This document shows positions 49,227-57,847 of a DNA stretch of 64,000 nt, piece by piece. Source of the DNA: DASXQK01 sp963757155 (GTDB taxonomy: Bacteria; Pseudomonadota; Alphaproteobacteria; Dongiales; Dongiaceae). The stretch is taken from the NCBI GenBank assembly GCA_963757155.1, contig CAVWQS010000014.1, forward strand, positions 186,001 through 250,000, written 5' to 3'. Both the position numbers and the translations under genes were made by a program. Within the stretch, counting starts at the first letter, position 1; every line of letters starts with the position of its first letter. Below the pieces are notes generated by a model. It did no database searches, was not told the origin of the DNA, and saw nothing but the letters and a program-made list of their open reading frames with translations.

Positions 49227-49886
49227 TTAGCGAGGGGCGGCGCCCTTGGCGCCCGGGAATCCGAGCCCGGCGAGATAGACCAGCACGCCGGCCTCCAGGA
49301 GCTCCTCGGGCGCCATCGGCAGCTTGCGCCGGGCCGCATCGCCACGACCGAACAGCGAGGCGATGCCGTGGGAGAGGGCCCAGACATGGAGCGCCATCAT
49401 GAGTGCCGGTGGCCGGCTCCCGGGCGGCAGCAGGCCGCAGAGTGTCTCCGACGCCTTGCGCAGAACGGCGAAGGCGCGATCCCCGGCCTCGCGCAGCGCG
49501 GGGTCGAGATCCATGGGCAGGCCAGCCTCGAACATCGCGGAATAATAGGCCGGCTCCGCGCGGGCGAAGGCGAGATAGGCCCGGCCGACTTGCTCGAAGG
49601 CCGTCAGGGGATCGGGCTTGCCGTCCTTCCAGGCCCGGCTGAGAGCCGCCTCGAAGAGCTCGAAGCCGCGGGCCGCCACATCGGCCATCAGCGCGTCGCG
49701 ATCGCGGAAGTGGCGATAGGGCGCGGCCGGGCTGACGCCGGCGGAGCGCGCCGCCTCGGCAAAGGTGAAGCCGGCAGGGCCCTTGGCGGCGATCAATTCC
49801 AGGGCGGCGCGGATCAAGGCCTCACGCAGATTCCCGTGATGATAGCTGCGGCGCTCCGAATCCCCTCGATCCCTGGACCAACTCAT
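49227..49886 (-). CDS. TetR-family regulator with WHG-type C-terminal domain
   Basis: 219-aa one-component repressor. The N-terminal DNA-binding domain is YHHGNLREALIRAALELIAAKGPAGFTFAEAARSAGVSPAAPYRHFRDRDALMADVA, with helix-turn-helix recognition at SPAAPYRHF. The C-terminal ligand domain (YLAFARAEPAYYSAMFEAGL, ALHVWALSHGIASLFGRG) is the WHG type. The start ATG at 49886-49884 lies inside a 10-bp perfect palindrome, which suggests tight autorepression. The ligand is unknown. Confidence 0.88.
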   Translation of the reverse strand: MSWSRDRGDSERRSYHHGNLREALIRAALELIAAKGPAGFTFAEAARSAGVSPAAPYRHFRDRDALMADVAARGFELFEAALSRAWKDGKPDPLTAFEQVGRAYLAFARAEPAYYSAMFEAGLPMDLDPALREAGDRAFAVLRKASETLCGLLPPGSRPPALMMALHVWALSHGIASLFGRGDAARRKLPMAPEELLEAGVLVYLAGLGFPGAKGAAPR

Positions 49887-49909
49887 GTGAATAGGTCTTA
49901 CATGAGTTG
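49879..49909. promoter_or_regulatory. Perfect palindrome overlapping the TetR start codon
   Basis: CAACTCATGT (49879-49888) and ACATGAGTTG (49900-49909) are exact complements with an 11-base spacer. The ATG of the TetR gene is part of the left arm, so a bound repressor would cover the start codon. Transcription must begin very close upstream. Confidence 0.6.
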
Positions 49910-49915
49910 AGCCCG

Positions 49916-49955
49916 GGGTACAGCCTCAATGTTGAGGGATCGTCCGGCCCACGGC
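49916..49955 (-). pseudogene. Relic matching the last codons of the 2OG oxygenase gene
   Basis: Read on the minus strand this gives AVGRTIPQH-stop and then GGCTGTACCC. The intact oxygenase gene at 54851-55654 ends AVGRTIAQD-stop and is followed by the same bases. The two match exactly for 15 bp (49916-49930 and 54841-54855). Beyond that they differ mostly at synonymous third positions, so this is the end of a homologous gene rather than a fresh copy. Nothing of the rest of that gene is visible. Confidence 0.55.
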
Positions 49956-49959
49956 CCGA

Positions 49960-50163
49960 TTATGCCCGCCCATGCCCTTCTGGATCGCGCTTTAGCCTCC
50001 GCGCAACCCGCTCAACCTGGCGCTGCTCGTACACCCATTGCCAGGCACCTACCTCTGCGTTGAAGCAATTGACGATAGTCGGCGGACAATTTGGCGCCGT
50101 CATCTCGACATCGACGGCGCGGCCGTCTTTCCGAGGGATTACTCGATAGGTTGGTTTCTGCAT
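49960..50163 (-). CDS. Small hypothetical protein
   Basis: 67 aa (MQKPTYRVIPRKDGRAVDVEM...). It resembles a set of very small alphaproteobacterial proteins that start with KPTYRxIPxKDG and end with a helix starting near AxAWxxEQ; here AEVGAWQWVYEQRQVERVARR. No function is assigned. It lies inside the 4.9-kb block bounded by the repeated oxygenase gene end. Confidence 0.5.
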   Translation of the reverse strand: MQKPTYRVIPRKDGRAVDVEMTAPNCPPTIVNCFNAEVGAWQWVYEQRQVERVARRLKRDPEGHGRA

Positions 50164-50284
50164 CTTCCTGATGCTCCCACGCGAATAGGTGACGTGCCGG
50201 AATAAAATTATGAACCGGGATTAAAATAGCTACTGGCGCGTTGTTTGGGATGCACCGACGTCGCAGGCCAGCAGGGAGCGGCCC

Positions 50285-50500
50285 ATGAACGACAACAGGC
50301 CAGACAAGCCGGTATGGCTGATGCGTGACAAAGCCACCATGGCAACCATTCAAGGACTGCGCCGACAAGGCGTAACTACCGCAGCCGACATCGCCCGTGC
50401 TCTCAACGATCAGGGGATTGCCACACCCAAGGGCGACAGGTGGCATGCGATGCAAGAAGAAGTTTCGAGATGCGCCCGGTGCAATCGAGCGCGTTGCTAA
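50285..50500 (+). CDS. Small recombinase-type helix-turn-helix protein or fragment
   Basis: 71 aa. The segment IQGLRRQGVTTAADIARALNDQGIATPKGDRWHAMQ matches the helix-turn-helix found in the Recombinase domain of large serine recombinases and in stand-alone resolvase-like proteins. No catalytic serine domain is present. The last about 12 residues (SRCARCNRARC) look out of frame, and a shifted reading near 50452 (KKKFRDAPGAIERVAN) may be the true end. Either a small orphan gene or a remnant of an integration module. Confidence 0.5.
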   Translation: MNDNRPDKPVWLMRDKATMATIQGLRRQGVTTAADIARALNDQGIATPKGDRWHAMQEEVSRCARCNRARC

Positions 50501-51099
50501 TACTTTCGGTGGTAGCCGGTTGCTCCCAGCACCATTCTGTCTCAATAGCGGTGCAGCGACCGGTGCCGATCCAGCAGACGCTGATCGAGACGCCGCCGCC
50601 ACCGGTGCCGATCCAGCGGACGCTGATCGAGACGCCGCCGCCCTCCATGATTCCGGTACCGCCCTTGCCTGTATTGAAGCCGGGCGCCGAGTATAGCTTG
50701 GCGGAGAGCGAGGCGCTGGCGAACCAAGCCTCCCCGAAGGCGCCGCTGGAGCCGCAGTTCACAGCCAGTCAAAGGGCAATGGGACGGAAGGTGGTGCACA
50801 TGGCCAACGGGGCTGCCGCCGGCGTGGAGGCGCTGCCGCTGACAGACGTGTCCCATCTAGTGGGCCTCAGCCAGGCGGATACGATGAAGCTGTTCGGTCC
50901 GCCGGCGGCGCCCAAGAGTTTTGCTCCGTACCAAGTATGGACCTATCATTCAACAAACTGCGACCTGATACTGTTCTTCTTTCCGGAAGTGAGCGGAACG
51001 GCCTTCGGGGCATTGACCTATCAAATCATTGAGCGAGACACCTCCGGTGCAACTCACACTGCTTGTCTCGCTAGCCTGATAACGCTCCCGGCAAGCTAA
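50470..51099 (+). CDS. Proline-rich lipoprotein with an internal 14-residue duplication
   Basis: About 209 aa from the ATG at 50470. The signal MRPVQSSALLILSVVAGC has a lipobox (VVAGC), so it is a lipidated envelope protein. Residues about 30-57 hold two near-identical copies of VPIQ(Q/R)TLIETPPP(P/S), encoded by a 42-bp tandem repeat. The C-terminal domain has HLVGLSQADTMKLFGPPAAPKSFAPYQVWTY and CDLILFFFPEVSG, a pattern seen in small SmpA/OmlA-like envelope proteins, though the match is weak. The start overlaps the preceding small gene. Confidence 0.65.
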   Translation: MRPVQSSALLILSVVAGCSQHHSVSIAVQRPVPIQQTLIETPPPPVPIQRTLIETPPPSMIPVPPLPVLKPGAEYSLAESEALANQASPKAPLEPQFTASQRAMGRKVVHMANGAAAGVEALPLTDVSHLVGLSQADTMKLFGPPAAPKSFAPYQVWTYHSTNCDLILFFFPEVSGTAFGALTYQIIERDTSGATHTACLASLITLPAS

Positions 51100-51622
51100 G
51101 ACCCTGACGACAGCGAGCGAAATGCGTGTTTGCACCCAAGAGGGGGAGGGTCCCGACGGATGGCCAAACCGCGGATCGGATCACGATTCTGGACGGGGAT
51201 GGCTTGGAGGCTGTGGCCTGCGAGTGCTATTGGCCTCAACTGGACGTTCGGCAATTGCTCACCGGAGGGCCAGCGCCGGCTGGCGTCGGCGGTGTGGGAT
51301 GCCTAGGCCTTCATGCGGGGTAATTTGCAAGAACGGAGTATTTGCGACCGCCCGGCGCGTGGCAGGACGCGGGGAATTCCCTTTATCGCTCGTCATCACG
51401 CGATCCTTCCCGTACCGGGACGGTTGCCGTCGAACTTGACTTCGTGGATCAGGCCGCATCGGCCGGCGACTCGTCCACGACGATGGCGAGCTAGGGCGGG
51501 CCTATATTCAGGCCGCGACGTTACGCGTGGCCTGCGGGCGAGATCAATCTCCGCCAGATCCCGGCCCGGCCTTTGACGCGATCGTCGCTTGCCGTCTCGA
51601 AACTTGGCTCAGTTTGGCGCGC
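51100..51622. other. Non-coding stretch downstream of the lipoprotein gene
   Basis: 523 bp between the lipoprotein stop and the convergent protease gene. Open frames of up to about 105 codons exist on both strands, but none shows a ribosome site, family motif or consistent high-GC third positions. I see nothing that can be named. It may hold decayed sequence. Confidence 0.3.
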
Positions 51623-54257
51623 TCATTCGGCCGAAGCCACGACCCCGCAGGAGGCGCCGGCCTGGACTAGGCCATAGCCGAAGACTGGGTTCTTGCGGCC
51701 GGTTCCAAGCGCGTGCGCCTTCTCCGCCAGGCGCCGGCGCAGCGCGTCGGCGTTGGGCGGGGCGCCCCGCATCACCTCCAGCCCCGCGGTGCCGAGCGCG
51801 AAGGGTGCCGCGAAGGAGGTGCCGGTCTCATAGCGTCCCCGGCCATCCGATCCAGGTACCCAGATACTGACCCCTGGTGCTGCGAAGGCGATGTAGTCGC
51901 CGCGGTTGGCCTCAGGGAAAACGGCGCCGTGCCGATCGATGGCGGTGACGGCGATGACCTCCGGCAACGCACCCGGATAGGCGGGTGGGGCATCGGGGCC
52001 GGCGTTCCCCGCCGCAGCCACCAGGATGGTGCCGCGCTCGCTCGCGCGGTGCACGGCCAGAGCCATCAGCGCGTTGTTGTCGCCCGCCAGGCTGACGTTC
52101 ACCACCGCCACGCGATTCTGGACCATCCAATCGAGTGCCGCGGCAATGGCGAAGGCGCTGGCTTGGCTCTTTCCGCCTTGACGCTCGAAGACAGTCGCGA
52201 CGTAGAAATCGGCGGCGGGCAGGAGACCGCCCCCCGTCGGATGCGCCGGATCGGGTGCGCCGACGAGAAGGGCGGCGATGGCCGTGCCATGGGCCGGATC
52301 GGCCGCCGTGTGGCCCGGCTCGACGAAGGAGCGCTGATGCAGCTTGCGGCCGGCGAAGGTCGGCAACCCGGTCGCCAATGCCGAATCGATCATGCCGATG
52401 CGCAAGCCCGCCCCGCAGCCTTCTCCGCCCGGCCAGTTGATCATATGCCGTGCGTAATCCGGCGCAGGTAAAGAAACGACTTGGGCCGCCTCGGTCTCAT
52501 AGGATCCATAGAGGCTGTTGACGTCCACCGTCAGATCCGGATAGCGCGCACGGAGCAGGGCCACCCCCAGGCGCCCGTCGAGGCCGGTCGGCGTGGAGAG
52601 CTTCAGCACCGAAAGGCCGAGGGCGGCGAGCGGTCGCGCCTCGATCAGGTGAAAGCCGAGACGCTGCACTCTGGCGAGGGTCTCGGGACGGTCGCCCAGC
52701 ACCATGACCTCGCCCGGCTCGAACCCGCCCCGTCCCTGGCGACCGGAGCTGGCGTGGCCGGCTAGGCCGCCGCTGCTGCCGGTTGGCGACGAGATGCCGG
52801 AAGTGCCGGCGCCGCTCCCTTCGCTGCCACCGCTGCTGCCGCCGCTGTTGCCGCCGCTGCTGCTGCCGCCGCTGCTGCCGCCGCTGCTGCTGCCGCCGCT
52901 GCTGCCGCTGGCGCTGCCGCCGCTGCTGCCGCCGGCGCTGCCGCCGCTGTTGCCGCCGGCGCTGCCGCCGCTGCTGCCGCCGGCGCTGCCGCCGCTGCTG
53001 CCGCCGGCGCTGCCGCCGCTGCTGCCGCCGGCGCTGCCGCCGCTGCTGCCGCCGGCGCTGCCGCCGCTGTTGCCGCCGGCGCTGCCGCCGCTGCTGCCGC
53101 CGGCGCTGCCGCCGCTGCTGCCGCCGCTGCTGCCGCTGGCGCTGCCGCCGCTGCTGCCGCCGGCGCTGCCGCCGCTGCTGCCGCCGCCGGCGCTGCCGCC
53201 GCTGCTGCTGCCGCCGGCGCTGCCGCCGCTGCTGCCGCCGGCGCTGCCGCCGCTGTTGCCGCCGGCGCTGCCGCCGCTGTTGCCGCCGGCGCTGCCGCCG
53301 CTGCTGCCGCCGCGCCGCTGCTGCCGCTGCTGCCGCCGGCGCTGCCGCCGCTGCTGCCGCCGGCGCTGCCGCCACTGTTGCCGTGGGCGTTGCCCTGGCC
53401 GTTGCCGCCGGCGCCGCCCTGGCCGTTGCCGCCGGCGCTGCCCTGGCCGTTGCCGCCGGCGCTGCCGCCGCTGTTGCCGCCGGCGCTGCCCTGGCCGTTG
53501 CCGCCGGCGCTGCCCTGGCCGTTGCCGCCGGCGCTGCCGCCGCTGGCCGTCTGCCGCCGGCGCTGCCCTGGCCGTTGCCGCCGGCGCTGCCCTGGCCGTT
53601 GCCGCCGGCGCTGCCCTGGCCGTTGCCGCCGGCGCTGCCGCCGCTGTTGCCGCCGGCGCTGCCCTGGCCGTTGCCGCCGGCGCTGCCGCTGGCGCTGTTG
53701 CCGCCGGCGTTGCCCTGGCCGTCGCCGCCGGCGCTGCCGCCGCTGTTGCCGCCGGCGCTGCCCTGGCCGTTGCCGCCGGCGCTGCCGCCGCTGTTGCCGC
53801 CGGCGTTGCCCTGGCCGTTGCCGCCGGCGCTGCCGCCGCTGTTGCCGCCGGCGTTGCCCTGGCCGTTGCCGCCGGCGCTGCCGCCGCTGTTGCCGCCGGC
53901 GCTGCCCTGGCCGTTGCCGCCGGCGCTGCCGCCGCTGTTGCCGCCGGCGCCGCCCTGGCCGTTGCCGCCGGCGCTGCCGCCGCTGTTGCCGCCGGCGCCG
54001 CCCTGGCCGTTGCCGCCGGCGTTGCCCTGGCCATTGCCAGTCCCGCCGCCGCCTTGGCCATTCCCGGCGTTGCCCTTTCCATGGCCGCCCTCCTCGGCGA
54101 GGGCCGGGGCTACCAAGTGATGACGGGAATCGGTCGAGGAGAGCAAGGCGCCGGCCACGCCCAAGGCCAGGACGCGCAAGACTGCGGTGACCAAAAGGAC
54201 ACGCGGTCCCGAGGCCCACCGGCGCCCGGGAACGGGAGGGGAAGCTCGCCTGCGCAT
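51623..54257 (-). CDS. Subtilase (S8) with a long Gly/Ser/Asn repeat region, two frame breaks
   Basis: Exported serine protease of about 878 aa after repair. The N-terminus has Arg-rich residues then a hydrophobic segment (VLLVTAVLRVLALGVAGALL), a signal or anchor. Residues about 55-475 are repeats of GGSAGGNGQG and GGSAGGNSGG, turning to GGSSGGSAGG. The catalytic domain follows, with the S8 triad in LRIGMIDSALATG (Asp), DPAHGTAIAALLVGA (His) and ETGTSFAAPFALG (Ser), and the oxyanion Asn in AAAGNAGPDAP. One base is missing near 53550 and one near 53310, both inside the repeat, so collapse or miscounting of repeats is likely. It may be a cell-surface or secreted protease on a flexible stalk. 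Confidence 0.82.
52830..54060 (-). repeat. 1.2-kb low-complexity tandem repeat within the protease gene
   Basis: Built mainly from 24-base units of two kinds, encoding GGSAGGNG-type and GGSAGGNS-type blocks, with 15- and 30-base variants. The 5' part of the gene (53370-54060) alternates NGQG and NSGG blocks; the 3' part (52830-53370) is SSGG/SAGG. Long open frames on the other strand (Leu-Pro-Pro repeats) are its shadow. Confidence 0.9.
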
Positions 54258-54495
54258 CTGTATTTACTTACTATGGATCCTTCATTTACTATGGATCCGT
54301 CCTGTTTCCGGCCGCTTGGCTAGCGAACCAACTGGGATCGCCGTGGTCGCCGCAAGTTCCTGGGCCCAGCCCCTCTTATTCATGTACTTTAGCTGATTTG
54401 GTTCGAAGACGCCTTAAGAAAGATAAAAAAAGAATGAAGATGCCAGGAAGGTGGAGGAGGGCCAATGGCCGGTGATTGAAATGACTGTCCGCCAG
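54258..54495. promoter_or_regulatory. Promoter region of the protease gene
   Basis: AT-richer than its surroundings. TTTACTATGGATCC-type sequence occurs twice (about 54267-54280 and 54284-54298), directly upstream of the protease start on the minus strand. A further AT-rich block lies at about 54415-54440. No gene seen. Confidence 0.35.
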
Positions 54496-54831
54496 TCACC
54501 TTCTTGACCCCCTCGTCGCCCCTGTCGAGCGCGCCACCCCGTCGAGCCAGCGCAGGTCCGAGCGCGCATCGAATTGAAATCGACGATATACGATATAGTC
54601 GACGCCATCGGCGGCCACGATGATGTTGTGCAGGGTCCAGTCGTTTTGCACCTGGATGGCGGGCAGCGTGCGGATGGGCAGCGCCGGGATATCGCTCGAG
54701 ATGCGATCGGGTCTCATTTCCGGATCATGGACGGTCGGCTCGACTACCGTGCGCCGCGGTCTCCGAAGGAGAGCGTGCTGATGGGCCAAGTCGCACAGTT
54801 CGATCGCCGTCCGCCCGCGGGTCATCGCCAA
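54496..54831 (-). CDS. Hypothetical protein of 111 aa
   Basis: No family recognised. Third codon positions are clearly G/C-biased in the second half (LPAIQVQNDWTLHNIIVAADGVDYIVYRRFQFDARSDLRW), as expected of a real gene. The first half is less convincing, so the true start may be the Met at about residue 39 (MRPDRISSDIP). It lies between the protease and oxygenase genes, inside the block bounded by the repeated oxygenase gene end. An overlapping plus-strand frame is less well supported. Confidence 0.4.
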   Translation of the reverse strand: MAMTRGRTAIELCDLAHQHALLRRPRRTVVEPTVHDPEMRPDRISSDIPALPIRTLPAIQVQNDWTLHNIIVAADGVDYIVYRRFQFDARSDLRWLDGVARSTGATRGSRR

Positions 54832-54850
54832 AACGCCGCTGGGTACAGCC

Positions 54851-55654
54851 TCAATCTTGGGCGATGGTCCGCCCCACCGCGTTGATATGGACCCGCTCGG
54901 GAAAGAACATGCCGGGGAGCCGGTCGTAGCTGAAAAGAGCGATGATCCGGGTGCGCTCGCCCCTGACCGGGGTCACGCGATGCAGCGCGCGCTTGCCCTG
55001 GAAGACGATCAGCGTCCCCGCCTCGGCCGGCAGGAGGCGAAGGGCCGGGGAACGCCCGTCCATGGCGGCGGCAACCGCCTCGTAATTCTCCGCTTCGTCG
55101 CTGCGTATGCCCGGCACGAATTCGAACTCCCCGCCTTGCTCGGGCTTCTGGACCAGCAGGGTCACCACGAAATCATTGGCGTCGAAATGCCAGCCATGCT
55201 GGTCGCCCGGCGCGAGATGGGTGGTGACGCAGCTCACCAGCGGATCGGCGCAGCGATAGAGCTCAGCTTCGCCCAGCATGTCGCGAATGAGATCGGTCAT
55301 CATGTCCTGGGCGAAGAGCCGCCGCACCAGCCCTTCTTCCGGCAGGATGTCCTGGGCCACCACATGCATGGAATAGGGATGGCGGCGGCGGGTGGGATGA
55401 TCCTCCGGCAGATCGGGTTCGCCCTTCCCGCCATAGGCGCCGAGCAGATAGTCGCGGCGAAAGCCGCCCGCCGCACAGGCGCGCTCCGCCTCCCGGGCCA
55501 TGGCTTGCACAGCGGCCGGAAGAACGAAGCCCGGCAACCGCACGAAACCGCCTTCGGCCAGCGAGCGCCGCGCCGCAGCCACCAGAGCGGCGCGACCCTC
55601 GGCGTGGTGGAGCGGATAGGCTGCGGTATCGATGAGCTCCTCGAGCCTGGTCAT
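54851..55654 (-). CDS. 2-oxoglutarate/Fe(II)-dependent oxygenase, HalD/ArpA-like
   Basis: 267-aa cupin-fold oxygenase. The iron facial triad is HFD in QHGWHFDANDFVVTLLVQ with a distal His in KRALHRVTPVRGERTRIIALFSYD, and the Arg of RTRIIALFSYD would hold 2-oxoglutarate. The N-terminal region VRLPGFVLPAAVQAMAREAE and HPYSMHVVAQDILPEEGLVRRLF match a group related to ArpA and to carrier-free amino-acid hydroxylases or halogenases. The usual HxD is intact, so hydroxylation is expected. The substrate is unknown. A second version of its 3' end lies 4.9 kb away. Confidence 0.8.
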   Translation of the reverse strand: MTRLEELIDTAAYPLHHAEGRAALVAAARRSLAEGGFVRLPGFVLPAAVQAMAREAERACAAGGFRRDYLLGAYGGKGEPDLPEDHPTRRRHPYSMHVVAQDILPEEGLVRRLFAQDMMTDLIRDMLGEAELYRCADPLVSCVTTHLAPGDQHGWHFDANDFVVTLLVQKPEQGGEFEFVPGIRSDEAENYEAVAAAMDGRSPALRLLPAEAGTLIVFQGKRALHRVTPVRGERTRIIALFSYDRLPGMFFPERVHINAVGRTIAQD

Positions 55655-55754
55655 GCGTCGCGCGCTCCGTCGGCAGCTCTGATGCGGGCATAGCCTAGAC
55701 GCTTCTCAGACAGGCTCCTAGAGCGCTGCCGCGGTTCTATGTATAAGTTCCGCG

Positions 55755-56174
55755 ATGACCGGAGCGCCCTTCACCCTCCTCGGCCTCGACCATGTCGTGC
55801 TCCGCGTGCGGGGCATGGCGGCGCTGGAGCGCTTCTATTGCGAGGTCATCGGCTGCGCCGTCGAGCGCCGGCGCGAGGATCTCGGCCTGCTGCATCTGCG
55901 TGCCGGGCGGTCCCTGATCGATCTCGTCGATGTGGCGGGACCGCTTGGCAGCAGCGGCGGGCCGCCCCCGGGCAGCGAGGGCCATAACGTCGATCATCTC
56001 TGCTTGCGCATCGACCCGTTCGATGCCGCTGCGATCGCCGATCATCTGCGGCGACATGGCGTGGCGGTCGAGGAAACCGGCACGCGCTTCGGCGCCGATG
56101 GCGAGGGACCCTCAATCTATATGCTGGATCCGGAGGGCAATCGGGTCGAGCTCAAAGGTCCTCCGGTCGCATGA
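55755..56174 (+). CDS. VOC-family (glyoxalase/dioxygenase fold) protein
   Basis: 139-aa metalloprotein with two beta-alpha-beta-beta-beta units. Metal-ligand positions: His in LLGLDHVVLRVRGM, His in EGHNVDHLCLRIDPF, and Glu in DPEGNRVELKGPP. It resembles small cytoplasmic VOC proteins of unknown substrate. The following acyl-CoA ligase begins 9 bases after its stop, so they likely share a transcript. Confidence 0.85.
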   Translation: MTGAPFTLLGLDHVVLRVRGMAALERFYCEVIGCAVERRREDLGLLHLRAGRSLIDLVDVAGPLGSSGGPPPGSEGHNVDHLCLRIDPFDAAAIADHLRRHGVAVEETGTRFGADGEGPSIYMLDPEGNRVELKGPPVA

Positions 56175-56183
56175 GCCTCTCCG

Positions 56184-57821
56184 ATGAGTGACAAGGCGGA
56201 GCTCCCGCCCAACCCGGCCAATTGGGCCGCGTTGACGCCCGTCTCCTTCCTCAGCCGGACGGCCGATGTCTATCCCCAGCATGTCGGGGTGATCCATGGG
56301 ACGCGCCGCTTCACCTGGTCGGAGGTGCATGAGCGCTGCCGGCGCTTCGCATCGGCGCTGCAGGGAATCGGCATCGGTCCGGGCGACACGGTCGCGGTCA
56401 TGGCGCCCAATGTGCCGCTGCTGCTGGAAGCGCATTTCGCCGTGCCCATGGCCGGGGCCATCCTGAATGCGATCAACACCCGCCTCGATCCCGCGGCCAT
56501 CGCCTATATCCTCGAGCATTCGGAGGCGAAGATCCTGATCGCCGATACCGAATATCACGCGGTGATCCGCAAGGCGCTGGCGCTGCTTCCGCGGCCGCTC
56601 AGGGTGATCGACAGCAAGGATCCCGAAGGGCCCGGCGGCGAGCGCCTCGGCGAGATGGAGTATGAGGCCCTGCTGGCCACCGGCGACCCCGCCTTCGAAG
56701 CGGTCCCGCCCGGCGATGAATGGGATTCCATCGCGGTCAACTACACCTCCGGCACCACGGGCAATCCCAAGGGCGTGCTCTATCATCACCGCGGCGCTTA
56801 TCTGAACGCCCTCGGCAATACCCTGGCGTGGGATTTCGGCCGGCATCCCGTCTATCTCTGGACCTTGCCGATGTTCCATTGCAACGGCTGGTGCTTTCCC
56901 TGGACCGTGACCCTGGCGGCCGGGACCCATGTCTGCCTGCGGCGTGTCGACGGGGCGGGAATCTGGGCCGCCATCGCGGCCCATGGCGTCACCCATCTCT
57001 GCGGCGCCCCCATCGTGATGCAGCTGATCCTCGATGCGGCGCCGGCCGGGCGCGACAGCTCGGCCCGCAAGCTGCGCATGATGACCGCCGCCGCACCACC
57101 CCCGGCGGCGGTCCTGGCCGCGATGCAGGAGGCCGGCTTCGAGGTCACCCATGTCTATGGGCTGACCGAGGTCTATGGACCCGCGGTGGTCTGCGCCTGG
57201 CATGAGGATTGGGACGGCCTACCTATCGAAGCCCAGGCCGATCTCAAATCGCGCCAGGGCGTGCGCTATCACGTGCAGGAAGGGCTGATGGTCGCCGATC
57301 CCGAGACGGGCCTGGCCGTGCCGGCCGATGGCGCGACCCTGGGCGAAGTGATGATGCGCGGCAATATCGTCATGAAAGGCTATCTCAAGGACGCGGCCGC
57401 CACCGACAGGGCCTTCCGGGGCGGGTGGTTTCGCACCGGCGATCTCGGCGTCGTCCATCCCGACGGCTATGTCCAGCTGAAGGACCGCTCCAAGGACATC
57501 ATCATCTCGGGTGGGGAGAACATCTCCTCCATCGAGGTGGAGAATGTCCTCTATCGCCATCCCGCCGTGGCGATCGCCGCCGTCGTGGCCATGCCCGACG
57601 AACGCTGGGGCGAGAGCCCTTGCGCCTTCATCGAGCTGAGACCGGGCATGAATGCCACGGCTGCCGAGATCGTCGACTTCTGCCGGGAGAATATCGCCCG
57701 CTTCAAGGTCCCGCGGCGCATCGTCTTCGCGCCCATTCCCAAGACCTCGACGGGCAAGATCCAGAAGTTCCGCCTGCGCGAAGAGGCGAAGGAGCTTGCG
57801 GCCGGCAAGACATCGGCATGA
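56184..57821 (+). CDS. Medium-chain acyl-CoA synthetase (ANL superfamily)
   Basis: 545-aa adenylate-forming ligase that makes acyl-CoA from a free acid. The P-loop is VNYTSGTTGNPKGVLYHHRGAYL, the substrate motif is PMFHCNGWCFPWTV, A5 is HVYGLTEVYGPAV, A7 is GWFRTGDLGVVHPDGYVQLKDRSKDIIISGGENISSIEVE and the catalytic Lys is in PKTSTGKIQKF. The HCNGWCF pattern is that of the fatty-acid/methylmercaptopropionate (DmdB-like) group. The frame is intact. Likely beta-oxidation or short-acid activation. Confidence 0.88.
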   Translation: MSDKAELPPNPANWAALTPVSFLSRTADVYPQHVGVIHGTRRFTWSEVHERCRRFASALQGIGIGPGDTVAVMAPNVPLLLEAHFAVPMAGAILNAINTRLDPAAIAYILEHSEAKILIADTEYHAVIRKALALLPRPLRVIDSKDPEGPGGERLGEMEYEALLATGDPAFEAVPPGDEWDSIAVNYTSGTTGNPKGVLYHHRGAYLNALGNTLAWDFGRHPVYLWTLPMFHCNGWCFPWTVTLAAGTHVCLRRVDGAGIWAAIAAHGVTHLCGAPIVMQLILDAAPAGRDSSARKLRMMTAAAPPPAAVLAAMQEAGFEVTHVYGLTEVYGPAVVCAWHEDWDGLPIEAQADLKSRQGVRYHVQEGLMVADPETGLAVPADGATLGEVMMRGNIVMKGYLKDAAATDRAFRGGWFRTGDLGVVHPDGYVQLKDRSKDIIISGGENISSIEVENVLYRHPAVAIAAVVAMPDERWGESPCAFIELRPGMNATAAEIVDFCRENIARFKVPRRIVFAPIPKTSTGKIQKFRLREEAKELAAGKTSA

Positions 57822-57847
57822 GTTTGGAAGCGAGGAGGCAGGCGAGA

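Noticed and set aside
51122..51576. Several short frames after the lipoprotein gene
   Set aside because: They have no start signals, no family resemblance and mixed third-position composition.
52830..54060. CRISPR-like regular repeats
   Set aside because: There are no unique spacers; units are contiguous codons of a low-complexity protein, and no cas genes are present.
52704..54323. Long plus-strand frames rich in Leu-Pro-Pro or Cys-Arg repeats opposite the subtilase
   Set aside because: They are antisense shadows of the Gly/Ser repeat; no ribosome site or domain, and all frames stay open because the repeat lacks stops.
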